NCBI GenBank assembly: GCA_012932295.1
Contig: JAAONU010000123.1
Location: forward strand, 248,001-312,000
Direction of reading: 5' to 3'
Length of the DNA stretch: 64,000 nucleotides
Source of the DNA: Cyclina sinensis
Taxonomy: Eukaryota > Mollusca > Bivalvia > Venerida > Veneridae
Shown here: positions 1-13,013 of the stretch, piece by piece
How the letters are laid out: each line of letters opens with the position of its first letter
How positions within the stretch are numbered: the first letter of the stretch is position 1
The notes under the pieces: model-generated
The model's database searches: none
Seen by the model: the letters and a program-made list of their open reading frames with translations, nothing else
Told to the model about the DNA's origin: nothing
Position numbers and translations under genes: made by a program

Positions 1-739
1 TCTACTTTTGAAACCTTTTAAGATATGTCGTCCTTTACATGTATAAAGGAATTTAAAACTTACGTAAAGCAAGGTTCAGCAGTAAAAAATGTAAATGATA
101 TTTAAAGATTAAACGACCATTTGTCTGAATACAAAACTGAAATACTGCTTACACTTACTAGAATAAACAACTACAGCAAAAACACAAATATATCTTTTAT
201 GCTTTAGTATCTTGTCAAGAGTATAAATAATTAATTTCTAACATTACGAAAGATAGTGGAACATCACTAATTATATAGTAACTTCAATAAATACAGTTGA
301 ACATCACCAGTTCGAAGTGGCCCCCTCCCCGCCCCACACACACACAAACCCCCAAAACATCGAACTACTGATAGTTCGGATTTAACATTAGTCCTGATCC
401 TGCCGTGAGAATAAAGTTCTGTTTAAATCGTAGTGGGGTGAATCTTCAATATATGAGAAATCGAAGGTTGGTTTTTTTTTTTCATTTTATTTTTTAATTG
501 AATTAACTGCACACGTGCACATAAATACGAATGAAAAATATAACGTAATTTTTCTAAAAAAATTAACAAAGCATATATTGAAAATACTTATTATTAATGG
601 AAACATTTAACCGAATATAAAGCACTAGAAACATAGAATAAATATACACATGTTATACATTATGGGTCACATTTTATTGTCACTATAGCATTGCTGTATT
701 CGCCTTTTAATCGCGGAACAGCACATTCACCAGAGAGTT

Positions 740-1500
740 GTTTTAGGATGGCAAACTTTTCAAACATATCGAGGTAAAAAGAGATGCCCACAATCAGTTT
801 ATTGTTCAATGTAATGTCGTATTCCATCGACAAACGTCTAAGCCTTAAGGTAAGAGATTTGCTGTATGTGGTCTCGTTCTGGTTTTCTCCGTCATCGTCT
901 GCTAAGTCTACGTTGTCGGTTGGATGTTGGTCTTATTTGTTCTTGATAATTGTGTCTTCGTCGATGCTCTCGCACGCTGGAACGCATTTGTCAGGATCGA
1001 CATACTCAACCCTGTTGGTAGATATCATGTCTTGTGCTAGTTGAGCTAGAGGGATATTGTCATCCGGGTATTCGTCTTCTTCCTGTGAGGCAATGTTAAC
1101 GGTCATTCTTATTTTTGGAAACCAGTTTATTATCGTAGATTGCTGAACGTCGTCACAGAAAAGTTTAAGCATATGGAGGGCATTCCATTATGCTTATGAT
1201 GTAGATGTCGTTACTGTCAGCTGCAGGCATTTTCTTTGTGACGACCCTCTTCCTGTATTGAACTTTGAGGGAGCTGATAATACCCTGTTCAAATGGCTGT
1301 AGAACGGAGGTTGTATTCGGATGCAGGAAAACTTAAATCACTGCCTTCACATTCTTCATGTCTTCATGGGCTTGGTAGTTATCAACGATGGGGAAAATCA
1401 TTTTCTTCTTCGTGAGTAAGTGTCGTCAGTTTTATTATCCCAGTCTGTAATGTGGCACTTATCATCCAAGCTTTTTGATTTGCCTTGAACCCTACAGGCA
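740..1500 (-). mobile_element. Tigger/pogo-type DDE transposase relic
   Basis: On the - strand, about 1390-1240 reads 'VDNYQAHEDMKNVKAV' and 'FLHPNTTSVLQPFEQGIISS', the DNxxAH and 'PNTTSxxQPxDQG' signatures of DDE_1 (Tigger/Jerky) transposases. Further on, 'STIINWFPKI' and 'IPLAQLAQDM' match the family's C-terminal region. Stops and a frame change between these pieces show it is dead. No terminal repeats were identified. Confidence 0.8.
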
Positions 1501-1559
1501 GTGATTTTTAGCTCACATGAGCACAGCTTATAACAGCTTTCAAGATCGGTGGCTAGTTA

Positions 1560-3240
1560 TCGGCCACAATTACTTCAAAGGATATCTCCTCTAAAATCAG
1601 CAGTCCCATAATAATAGAACTTGTCTGGAATATTCCTTCGCCGAAACCGCAAGGCCTAGAGATGAAATCATTAGTATGTAGCATAGTCAAATGGTCGTCT
1701 ACCATGGCCTCAGGGTTGGGATTGACCCCACTCTAGCTGTGACATGATTTGACATAGGCCTTTTATAGGAAAAACTTAAAATAACTTCTTTTCTGAAACT
1801 ATTACGCCTTGGGGTTTGAAATTTTGCAGACAGCTTAACCTAGAAGTCCTATACTTTTGCCCAATGGGGTTGCTTGATTTAATGAAGACATATGTTGGGG
1901 TAATTTTGAAAATCTTCTTCATTGAAACCATAAGTCTCCGGGCTAAGATGGTTTGCATGGAGCATCATTTAGAGAACCTCTACACATTATTCAAATTTTG
2001 TCCTTGAGTAAAAATTGACCCCGCCTCAGGCGTTACTTGATTTTTATTTTGAAAGACTTGCATAGAAAAAAAAATCTTTAAAATATTTTTGTCAGAAACC
2101 TCAAGGCCTATCGTTAAGATATTTGATATTTGACATTGCCTAGTAGATCTCTACCAAGTGTGTTCAAATCTTGGCCCTGTGGTCAACACTGGTCCACCCT
2201 CTAGGGTCACCAAGATTAAAACTAAAATGTTCATTTTTTGTCATAGAGCCTTAATTTATTGACCAATATTTTAGATTTGTGATGTGTAAACCTCTGACAT
2301 TCACTGGGGTCAATGTCAATGTTACCGAGGCTTAGAAATATGTGCGTTTCCCCGTAAAGTTTATATTTATTGACGGATATCTGAATGTTTAGTTTGTAGG
2401 TAACTTGAAAAGACTTCTGCACTTTGGTGGGGCTTGAGGATAACGAGGTTAATAATAATTTTTCTTCTTTTAGTAGGGCCCATAACATCTGAATGAAATT
2501 TAAGATATTTTATATATAGACACCCATTCATCGACCGCTGCCATTGGATTGGGTCAAAGTCAAGGTCACAAACGTTGATAATAGATATTACTTCTTACGG
2601 AGCCGTCATTAACAGACCGATATCGTTGATATATGATATGCCTAGGTCCCTACCACTGGGTGGGTTTAGAGGTTCCTATGGACAAAGTCAATGTCACAGA
2701 GGTTAAACTTTTTTTTTCTACCTTATGGCATGGTGTTATGTCTGCATTCGATTCAATTTCAACCAAACTTAAAGAAGACATTTATCAACAATAGATCTCC
2801 ATTCTTTTCCTGAACCTACCTGATCCGATTAGGTATAAGTGTCAGACAGGCTTATTTTGCCATGTTTGTATATGTTTTCAGCGTTGATAATCATACAAAC
2901 TTAGGCATGAGTCTTCATTTATTGACCGATATGCATTCACCATGGGTATCTATCTGCCCTTGAGTTCGGTTTTAGGTCATTAAGCTCTAGGTAACAGAGG
3001 CTAAAATCAAAATTGGCCCCAACCCACGCGTCCCTTGGTGTTTTATTGATTGACAGTGGTAAAAACTTAGGTGGAGCTCTTAGCCATCGCATTTCTTCTA
3101 AATCCATAAGACATCTTTTCTGAACTCTACTGCCCTTAACATGGGGCAAAGGGGTGATATTAACACGAGACCACAGGGCTGTAACCTTACTAGATGGATT
3201 TAACAGTCAGAGCAGAAGGGCTTAAATTTAAGCTCAACGA
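1560..3240. repeat. Degenerate tandem repeat region
   Basis: Diverged units of very roughly 150-200 bases recur, each with phrases like 'ttattgaccgatat', 'gatatttgat', 'tgggtcaaagtcaaggtcac'. No coding signal. It is related in style to the better-preserved array at 3,476-4,312. Confidence 0.5.
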
Positions 3241-3475
3241 TCACTAGTTCAGAGACGAGGGTAGCCACTAAAAGCTTGTTATATATATATATATGCTCTA
3301 GTATATGGACCATTTCACATGGAGGAGGTAGTGCATGGGATCAAAAGTCCTAAAGATGACTACCTCACTATGGTTATAAAACGAAACTCAGCCAGTATGG
3401 TCGTGTCTCGTGTTCCGTTGTTCTCAGGTTCATGGCAAACGTTGATGCGGAAAAGAAGAGAATAAGGGAATAATT

Positions 3476-4312
3476 AGAGAACGCTTTGACCAAGATTCAC
3501 CAAACTTGGTATGCTGGTTGGTCATCACCAGTAGATGACCCTTTTGATTTTTAGGGTCATTAGGTCAAGCTTACAGGGACCTTCATCCTAAAAACGGTTT
3601 CCGATCAATAACTAGAGGACGCTTTGACCTAGATTCACCGAACTTAATATGCTGGCTGGTCATCACCAGTAGATGACTCCTATTGATTTTGAGGTCATTA
3701 GGTCAAAGGTCAAGCTCAAAACGGTTTCTAATCAATAACTAGAGAACGCTTTGACCTAGGTTCACCAAACTTGGTATGCAGGTTGGTCATTACCAGTAAG
3801 ACTTTGAGGTCATTAGGTCAAAGGTCAAGATCACACAGACTTTCATCCTAAAAACGGTTTCCGATCAATAACTAGAGAATGCTTTGAACTAGGTTCACCG
3901 AACTTGGTATGCTGGTTGGTCATTTACAGTAGGACTTTGAGGTCATTAGGTCAAAGGTCAAGATCAGAGAGACTTTCATCCTAGAAAACGGTTTCCAATC
4001 AATAACTAGAGAACGCTTTGACCTAGGTTCACCAAACTTGGTATGCTGGTTGGTCATCACCAGTAGATGACCCCTATTGATTTTTAGGTCATTAGGTCAA
4101 GCTCACAGGGCCCTTCATCCTAAAAACGGTTTCCGATCAATAACTAGAGGATGCTTTGACCTAGGTTCACCAAACTTGGTATGCTGGTTGGTCATCACCA
4201 GTAAATGACCCCTATTGTTTTTGATGTCATCAGGTTAAAGGTCAAGGCCACAGGGACCTTCATCCTAAAAACGGTTTCTGATCAATAACTAGAGAACACT
4301 TTGGCCAAACCA
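3476..4312. repeat. ~135-bp tandem repeat, six units
   Basis: Units begin 'agagaacgctttgacc' at about 3476, 3612, 3740, 3873, 4007, 4144, with a partial unit at 4290 (spacing 128-146). Each contains 'ttggtatgctggttggtcat', 'ggtcattaggtcaa' and 'cctaaaaacggtttc'. The array lies upstream of gene A. Confidence 0.9.
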
Positions 4313-4803
4313 CAAGCTATTAGGTGCTGCTGGGGGCATGCATGTTTTACAAACATTTGTTGTTTAACTGTCTATAAAACTTATACTTAGCACATGCTTT
4401 TATAATAAAAAAACACTACATGAAATAGCTTATTTCTCTTAATTCTTGTGTCTATTCTAATACTGTAAAAGGGCCAGAACCTGTTCTTACTTCACACATA
4501 GGGATCCTAACGTTATTTACATGATACATGATATTGTAGGAAAACAATTACTCTTTTCATTTCAAACTATCTATGTATCTGTTTCTCAAGATAAAAAAAT
4601 TGAAAGATAATTTGTGTAATATTTCAAAGTCTTGCACGAGAAACACTATTCTCTGTGTAAACATAAAAGATTACCAGTTACAGTTTAATTTTATAATATA
4701 TTATTTCTGTGTCTTAAACTGGAAGTACCCCTTGCATTATCTATATCCATTTTTTATCGCTAAATTGCTATGACAGCACTTGATTTACTGTGACAAAAAT
4801 ATT

Positions 4804-4985
4804 AGGAGCAGTGGTCGAGGGGTAAGAGCGCGGGATTTCCGATCCGGAGGTCGCTGGTTCAAATCCCATCAAGGGTTAGAATCTTCAGCGCGAGTACTGG
4901 TTTGAACCCAGGAATCAAGAGGGATTAATATAAATTGCAAGAACTCGCTTCCCAATCGATGTAAAATTAATACGTTTAAAAGTTA
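4804..4985 (+). repeat. tRNA-derived SINE
   Basis: A pol III-type head: A box 'gtggtcgaggggtaag' and B box 'ctggttcaaatccc', followed by a body with 'gtactggtttgaaccca' and 'aagagggattaata'. The same body occurs inverted at 57,043-57,177. The head does not close into an acceptor stem, so it is not a working tRNA. Confidence 0.75.
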
Positions 4986-5688
4986 AATAAATAAAAAGAA
5001 TGTTAGGAGAGGTTGTTATGAAAATTTTAAAAAATGAATATTAAAACTAATGTTAATTGTAGCTCGTTAATAGCTTAAAAAATCTAAAGCCAACGTTTGT
5101 TTTACAAATAAATTCTCAACATATATATCGTCGTGTAGAAACTTATTTTATTATATCATTAACTATTTTATTTTATGAAGTTATATATCCAATATCAGTA
5201 CGTATCAATAGCTGTGCTTAACTCTTACTGTTAATTTTATGTTTTGGATAGACGTGTTAGAAGAAATATTAATTCCTTTGAAATCAATCAAATGTTACTG
5301 CCCTCTGAATATATATATATATATAGTAGCTCCCATCTCAAAGCATAGCATTTGCACTCGAAATTTAGTAAATGCGCGTCTTAAATGATATTTTCACTAA
5401 AATTATATTGGACATTTTAGTATTCAATTCAAAGTTTACTAAAGAAACTGAACTAACAGGACATGCAGTCATCTCTAAACTTCAATTCAAATTGCCAAAA
5501 CCTTGTTTTCTGTGATATTAAGCATAAATTTGGGCACCCATTTTATTCTACAATGTTATGTCAGTAATAATTTTTCTAAACCCTTGCATTGACTTAAATG
5601 CTGGGTATTAATTACTTATTGTTAGGATCTTTGATACGAAAAAACTGCGAGTCTAATTTAAGCTCAAGATATATTTTATCTTAAAAAG
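4986..5688. other. AT-rich intergenic or intronic DNA, nothing recognised
   Basis: Contains a short (ta)n run near 5,309-5,324. No counterpart of gene B's first exon (36,327) was found here. Confidence 0.5.
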
Positions 5689-5811
5689 CATGGAAATTGA
5701 AATGCTTATCTGGTGTGCTCGAGGATGGTCAGGGAATCAATGCCAGCATCAGTGTCGTTCCACCACAAACAGAATTTGCAATAACCGAGGACATCTTGTT
5801 TGCAGACCAGG
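5689..5811 (+). pseudogene. Gene A DSL exon with +1 frameshift
   Basis: 123 nt against 122 in gene B. It reads '..EIEMLIWCARGWSGNQC' and 'HQC', then an extra C in 'cgttcccacc' (gene B: 'cgttccaca') breaks the frame and a stop follows. Allowing for the extra base, the rest reads 'NRICNNRGHLVCRPG', the end of a DSL domain. Splice sites (aaaaag| and |gtaaac) look intact. Confidence 0.8.
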
Positions 5812-6237
5812 TAAACGTAGAATTTAGAATTAAGAATTAACTGAATTTTGAACATTTGTTATACATGAATCTATCTAATATTTTGTTTTTAAAAGAACTA
5901 GTCGATAAAGGAACAATTATAGATTTTGTTTTTATTCAGACAAAAAATACCATTAAAATATTGTCTATAATGATGGGAACGAACTTACACTGATATCGCA
6001 TATTTTTGCAGTTTTCGACTGTTAGTAGAAAACACTTCACCAAATCGTAACTTTTGACTTTCACATGCTCTCTTTTATAGTAATATGAAGAACAGAAAAA
6101 GTATGTTTAAATTGCCAGCCATTCCCTAAGACACATTTACCGTTATATTAAATTGTAAATATAACATTACCTTGATCAGTTTTTTTAGCAATTATATATT
6201 ATTATTATTATATATATGTATTTTCTTATGCAAACAG

Positions 6238-6632
6238 GGTATGATGGTAGTTCATGCTTAGATGAAAACGAATGCAGAAACAACAACCCGTTCAAGAATG
6301 GCGGTACCTGCCACAACACTATAGGTTCGTTTACGTGCAAGTGCCTTGCAGGTTGGACTGGACAGACTTGTGAGGTGGATATTGATGAATGCGAATTCGG
6401 TTATTGTTCAAATGGAGCGAACTGTACAAATAGTGCTGGATCGTATCAGTGTAGATGTGCGAACGGATTCGGAGGTTTGAACGGCACTGATAATGACGAA
6501 TGTAATGCCCAAAGAGAAAAATGTCAAAATAAAGGTACCTGTCTTAACCTATATGGATCATATACATGCAGGTGTGCTGAAGGTTTTACGGGACACAACT
6601 GTGAACACCAAATCGACGAATGCTCATTTTCT
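6238..6632 (+). pseudogene. Gene A EGF modules 1-3
   Basis: 395 nt, the same length and phase as 41083-41477, flanked by aaacag| and tct|gtaagt. It encodes three EGF modules and 'DECSFS', the start of the next. Two disulfide cysteines are changed: 'NNPFKNGG' where gene B has 'NPCKNGG', and 'GLNGTDNDEC' where gene B has 'GVNCTDNDEC'. The frame itself is open. Confidence 0.85.
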
Positions 6633-8221
6633 GTAAGTTATAAACGCTTTATAACATTTTTATTTCGTTTTTGATGTTTGATAAATCCAAATATATTAAA
6701 ACTATGATATTATTAATAATTTTCAGTTGAAATTATTAAAGAACGTCAATCATTGATGATTTTTTTGTTCGAGTGTGGACTTGAAATATTATATTACATT
6801 TTAAAGAAACTCAGACATACAAGGCCATCGGTATGTGGCTATTCAAAAACAATATTTATTGATTTAATCAAATGAATCTGTATTGTTAAAACAAAGAAAC
6901 AGCTTTCGTCTGTTAAAAAATCAGATGAATTTGTCAAGTTACTCGAACACAAGTAGCAATCGACGCCATGTAAATATTACAAAAAGTCTGCTGACGACGG
7001 GGCAGGGTACTCCCGAACGAAGCTATTAGTGCAGAATAATCTTTGTCTCAATGAACATTCTTAAGACAAACGAAGCACAAAATATGTCAGAAACAATTAA
7101 AATTTGAAACTATTTCAGTTTACAATTAAAACTGAATGTTAAGACCGATGTTGGCGCTTCTTGTCGCCTCTTTACGTAAAATATTTTACCAAAGTTTCAT
7201 AATTATCTAGAGGGGTTTAAGAGTTGTGGACCGAACATGACTTCTGTGGTTATATCTTTGACCTTGAACTGTGGTATTGCCCTTAAAATGGTGCTTTTAA
7301 AATGTCGGTTCTGCATATATCGTCTTAATAAATGAACATTGCGCCAAAGTTTCGTGAATATCCTTTTAGTGGTTCAAGAGATAGAAATATGACAAAACAT
7401 TTGCCCAAAACATGTGTATACTAAAATGAGCATTTTCAACGTGAATGGATTTTTGGTTCTGACGTTGGTTTGATGAGAAAAACATCAGTCCAAACTTAAT
7501 GAATATCCTGAAAGGGGTTAAGCAGATATGGAGTGGGGAGGAATTCTTTGAATATTTGACCTTGAACTGTACATGTGGTGGTCCTGAAATGTGTGTTCTG
7601 CATGTTGTCTCAGTCAGATAAAAATTTGCCCCACATTTCCAACACATTTTTTCCAGTGGTTCAAGAAAAAGAATGCTGACAAACAAAATGTCAGAATCAT
7701 ATATCAGCCATGTTTCACACTGTAACGGTAAAACTCATTTTCCAGATAAGATAGAATTTACTGTCTCCTCTGTTACTCTCTTAAACTTAACAGCATATTA
7801 GAATGACAAGGTACAAACATTAACAAGTTAGAAAAACTGTATCAGAAGGTATCCGGCTGTCTGCCTTTTCGTCGTATAGAATGCTAACCTGTCTCTCTTT
7901 GTTCCGTGATTGGTATATTGCATGTGACACAGTGTTCGCCACGTGGTGGCAGATGACGCAAACTGTCCTTTTGTACATCTGTCTGTCTGTCAGTTCTTCA
8001 TTCTGGCAAACCAGTATGTTTGGGACCAGATTTGTCAATTTAGTAATTTTGCACTGCTTCAAGTTTATATTCTCTGCATAATACTTGTCAAAAGTCACGG
8101 TTATCATACTTATTCTTGTGTAAAATTAAAATTTATTAAAGACCTGTTACTTTTGTTCATTTTTGTGTCGCCCTTTCGAAGAAACGGCGATAAATAGGGA
8201 TCGCTTTGTCCGTCGGTCCGT

Positions 8222-8590
8222 CACGAAAACTTAACGTTGGCTATGCAATTTCTAAACATTATTTTATCAAACATTCAAATTGTATTGCTTATGACAACAG
8301 GGTTGGGATGATGCAAAATCTTTAGGTCAAGGTCACATTTGACAGAGTTATGCCCCTTTTTGTACTTGGATTTTGTCATGAAAACTTAACGTTGGCAATA
8401 ACTTTGCCATTTCTTAACATTTCGTCATCAAACTTTCAAATTATATTGCTTATGACAACAGGGTCGTGATGATCCCAAAATATGTAGGTCAAGGTAACAA
8501 ATGACAGAGTTATGTCCCTTTTTGTACTTGGATTTTGTCATGAAAACATAACATTGGCTATAACTATGTCATTTCTTAATATTTCTTCAT
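8222..8590. repeat. ~160-bp tandem repeat, about 2.3 units
   Basis: The phrases 'gaaaacttaacgttgg', 'ttgcttatgacaacaggg', 'taggtcaaggt' and 'acagagttatg' recur at roughly 155-165-base spacing. Confidence 0.8.
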
Positions 8591-8939
8591 CAAACTTTCC
8601 AATTGTAATACTTACGATTGTATCACTTAAAACACCACCATTCTCAAGGGCAGATAACCCTCAAATTTATTTTTTGCAATGTAATGCCCCTTTTTCATGT
8701 TAAACTTTCTTGGTTAACCTTTTTCTTTATGTCCATGTCTCAAAAAGTGTCAAAGATATTCCTTTCAGACTTGGAATACTTGATCACCAGCAAAACCCCT
8801 GTAAAGATTGTTGGTACCCATGTCCCTGGGCTAACAGTTAGCCGCAGCCCCAGGGGTCACTTGATTTTGGTTATACTTATATATAGCAAAAAAAATTCTT
8901 AAGCCTAGAAATAAAATATTAACTGACATGAGATGGGTA

Positions 8940-9230
8940 AGTACTCCCCCCCACCGTTCCCCTCTGCATGGGGACCCTCCCCCGCCTCATTTTTGTTTAC
9001 ACTCCCCTCCCCTCTTCCCCGCCTTTTTTTCTTAATACATAGGTACTTTACTCCCCATCCATCCTTAACCCTCTTCCCCCCATCCACCAGTCACTCCCCC
9101 TCCCCCCGGGTCAAAGTTTTTTTTAATACATAGGTACTTGACTCCCCATCCACCCTCAACCCCTCCCCTCCAACAGTGGGGTCATCCCTCCTCAACTGGG
9201 GGTCACTCCCTCCCCCCCCCGCCCAAAACT
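8940..9230. repeat. C-rich low-complexity tract with a ~91-bp repeat
   Basis: The + strand is strongly pyrimidine-rich (long C runs). The phrase 'aatacataggtact' recurs at about 9,034 and 9,125, each time followed by 'ctccccatcca'. Apparent Pro/Ser-rich frames are a by-product of composition. Confidence 0.7.
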
Positions 9231-9237
9231 TTTTTTG

Positions 9238-9700
9238 TCATTTTTTAAGTTTTTAAAATTTGGACCATTTGTACAGTTTTTCAAGATGATTTCAAAAACA
9301 TTATTCCTAAACATATATTTTGACCCTACTGACATATTTTTTGTATTTTTAGCTACAGCAATGAAATTTGGACCATGTGCACAGTTCTTCGTTTCAAATT
9401 CAAAAATGTCATCGCATGACCTATATTTTTGACCTACTTTTTGTTTTTGGAGCTATGGCAATGAAATTTGGACCATGTGTACAATTTTTTGTTTCGATTT
9501 CATAAACGTCATAGCATGACCTATATTTTTGACCTGCTGACCTACTTTTTTGTTTTAAAGCTACAGCAATCAAATTTGGACTGTGTGTACAGCTTTTCGT
9601 TCCGATTTCAAAAATGTCATCTCGTTACCAATATTTTGACCTACTGACCTACTTTTTGTTTTTGGAGCTATGGCAATGAAATTGCATTGGTCCATTTCTG
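9238..9700. repeat. ~105-bp tandem repeat, about four units
   Basis: Units with 'atgaaatttggaccatgtg', 'acagtttttcgtttc' and 'gacctactgacctacttttt' start at about 9255, 9361, 9461, 9567 and (partial) 9675. Confidence 0.85.
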
Positions 9701-10382
9701 TGATATGCTTCATTACATTCATAAAAATTTCTTTCATCTTTGAACTCAGGTGAGCGCTTCAGGGCCATTGGCCCTCTTGTTATTGGTAGACAGCACAAAT
9801 GTGAACCCTTTTGAAAGCATGGGTCTAATAACTTAAGGATCGATAATAATTGCTAGGTGCTTTCGACTAGGTGTTAAAGATTTCACCATTTCTGTCTGAC
9901 ATGATCAAAAATACTTTTGCGTGATGGCTGTTGAATTTTTAATAAATCATATCATTTACCGGCATCCGGCAAAAGCATTTATATGAAATATTTACTTTAA
10001 CGTTTGTAATACATTTTCGAATTCCAGAATTAAAAAAAAGTTGAATGTTAAGCTTGATGACGGAAAATTATCACACTTTTTGTAAAAGTAATATAGTTAA
10101 GAAGATAATGTACTTAATAATCTATAGACAAAAAAAAATGCGAATAAACTTTTGGAATTGTTTTCAAAAAGCATGGGTAATAGCAAACGAGCCTATGCAG
10201 GGTCGAAAAAGGCAGTCAGTAATAAAAAAACAACGGATAACTGTTATCTGAAATATGCAAATAACAGGCTAAAGGAGGCTGAAATGTAGGTCAATGTGGG
10301 ATAATGTACCTTTTTAGCCTTTTTATTACAAGTTTTAAATGATCTTATTGTATATGTGTGACAGTGTTTCTAACGACGAAAC

Positions 10383-13013
10383 GTCGATGTCGATGAATGT
10401 AATGAGTACAGTCCGTGTCTGAATAATGCAACATGCCGAAACACACACAGCGGATATTCATGTCATTGCATGCAGGGATGGACCGGATCAACGTGTTTCG
10501 TTGATATCAATGAATGTAACGAGTACAGTCCGTGTCTGAATAATGCAACATGCCGAAACACACAAGGCGGATATTCATGTCATTGCCTACAGGGTCGGAC
10601 TGGACTGAACTGCTCGGTCGATATAAATGAATGCGATAATAACAACCAATGTAAAAACAATGCTACATGCACAAACACACAAGGTGGGTATATTTGTCAT
10701 TGTGAACAAGGTTGGTCGGGGAAAAACTGCGCGGTTGATTTCATTGAGTGTGAAAAAAATCATCTTTGCAAAAATAAAGGGAATTGCACAAATATCCAAG
10801 GCGGCTACAAATGTAACTGTGCGCAAGGCTGGACAGGGCAAAATTGTTCCGATGATGTTGACAAATGTGATAAATTTCATCCTTGTCAGAACAAAGGGAA
10901 ATGCATGAACACACATGGTGGATACACATGCAACTGTGCAGAAGGCTGGAGAGGACAAAATTGCTCAGTGGATATCAATGAGTGCGCAGAATATTCACCT
11001 TGCCTGCACGGCACATGCCATAACATAAATGGATTATACATATGCAGTTGTCAAAATGGATGGAAAGGCAATAACTGCTCTGATGACATTAATGAATGCA
11101 GAAATAACAGCATCTGTTTACATGGCGGACAGTGTAAAAATCAGCCCGGAAGTTATTCCTGTAAGTGTCCTGGAAACTGGACCGGGAGTCATTGTGAACA
11201 TGATATAGATGAATGTTCAACTCAACCTTGTAAATACAACGGAACTTGCCAGAACACACGGGGAAGCTATTATTGTACATGCCCGAAAACTTGGACAGGA
11301 CAAAATTGTGAAATTGATGTTAATGAATGCCAGTTATCACCATGTAAGCACAATGGAACCTGTATCAACTCACAAGGAAGCTATTCATGTACATGCCATA
11401 AAGGCTGGACCGGTATAAATTGTGAAACGGATGTAGACAAATGTAAGACGGCCCCATGTAAACATGGAGGTACGTGTATCAACAATCACGGTAGTTTTGC
11501 ATGTACATGTCCTATTAACTGGACCGGTAATCTTTGTGAAACGGATATAAATGAATGTAATTCTTTACCTTGTGAACATAACGGAACATGCAGAAATATT
11601 CTGGGTAATTATACATGCTCGTGTCCGCGAGACTGGGATGGACATCGATGTGAAATTGATTTAAATGAATGTATTTTATCTCCTTGTAAGCATAATGGAA
11701 CTTGCATCAACACAAAGGGTAGCTTTACATGTGTGTGTCCACTGAATTGGACTGGACTTAAATGTGAAACTGAAATAAATGAATGCCATTCCTCGCCTTG
11801 TAAACACGATGGAACATGCAGAAATATAAAGGGAAGTTTTACATGTTTATGTCCCCACAACTGGACTGGTAGTCAGTGTGAAATCGATGTAGATAAATGC
11901 CTCCTATCACCGTGTGAACGTAATGGAACATGTAACAACATACAGGGCAGCTATATTTGTACATGCCCTCTAGGATGGAGTGGAAACCAGTGTGAATCTG
12001 ATATAAATGAATGTGAAGCTTCACACTGTTCACACAATGGAACATGTACAAACACAGATGGCAATTACATTTGTTCATGCCCGGTAAGTTGGACTGGAAG
12101 TGACTGTGAAACCGATGTTAATGAATGCGAAACTCAAGGGTGTAACAATTATGGTTCCTGTGAAAATCTTGAGGGGTCTTTTAGATGCGTATGTACGAAA
12201 GGCTGGGAAGGAAACAGTTGCGACAATGATATTGACGAATGTAAAAGCAACTTACATGCATGTCTTGTAAGTAGCGAGTGTAGGAACACTAACGGAAGTT
12301 ATGTATGTATACCGAAATATACAACAGTTGTCCCTGTAACGACACATTTATTTCAAACAGAATCATACAGCACGTTATTGATAAACAATAAGTCTGTTAC
12401 TACGGGAAGTGAAAATAAATCTCGTAATGTAACTACAGCTCAATCTAGAGACAAAATTACAAACATGACTACTGATGACTTGCGTCATTATTCAAAATCT
12501 ATGCAGAAAACCAGATCAACGACACCTGCACCGTTCAGTTTATCCCGTTCGAGAAACAAGTGCGTCTACCGTTGCCATGTCCAGTCCGAATACCTTACAA
12601 TTCTACACTGAGACAACTTCGGCATTAGAAACAATATCACAGACCACAAAGATAACCGGTCCTTCCTCCATGTTGATAAAGAGCACAACAGAATCAGCAA
12701 AAACATTTTCCTCAACAACAGGAGAATTAAGAACAACAGTACAATCAAAGATGATTTCTAAAATGTCTTCCGACGGTGGATATGATGGAGTAACCGAAGT
12801 AACATATGACAGTGGAACATCTACAGGATCTTTTTCGTCAGCATCAACAGCAACCCATATAAAAACATCTGTTCAAAGTACCAGACATAATGTTATATCT
12901 ACAACTCATACAGTTTCATCAAAGGGCAAAACAGCGACGTTAAGTGCACATTCGATCAGTTTACATGATACGGTATCCACTCATACTGGATCCACAATGC
13001 CTACGACCATATG
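10383..13013 (+). pseudogene. Gene A large EGF exon (5'-truncated) and Ser/Thr linker (frameshifted)
   Basis: An open frame from just after the stop at 10371 encodes 16 complete EGF modules and a last incomplete one ending 'NGSYVC', up to about 12,315. It begins inside the array at 'VDVDECNEYSPCLNNATC', equivalent to the seventh or eighth module of gene B exon 4, so about six modules are missing. Near 12532 an 8-base deletion relative to gene B ('gcaccgttc' against 'gcacccaaaaaaagttc') shifts the frame and leads to a stop at 12609-12611. The Ser/Thr linker continues in the shifted frame to about 13,013. The 3' donor is not resolved. Confidence 0.85.

Larger units (their letters stand above)
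6633..10382. other. Gene A intron, repeat-filled
   Basis: About 3.7 kb against 1.6 kb for the matching intron of gene B. It holds diverged 'gaccttgaactgt' repeats (about 7,130-7,690) and the arrays at 8,222-9,700. No missing EGF exon was found. Confidence 0.6.

Noticed and set aside
4804..4880. Functional tRNA gene
   Set aside because: It has box A and box B but continues into a SINE body shared with 57,043-57,177.
8933..9133. Pro/Ser-rich frame and its Gly/Lys-rich antisense
   Set aside because: Translation of a C-rich low-complexity tract.
10383..12611. A Notch receptor gene
   Set aside because: Many EGF repeats, but no LNR, transmembrane or ankyrin sequence. The DSL exon upstream and ZP exons downstream in the intact paralogue show another protein class.
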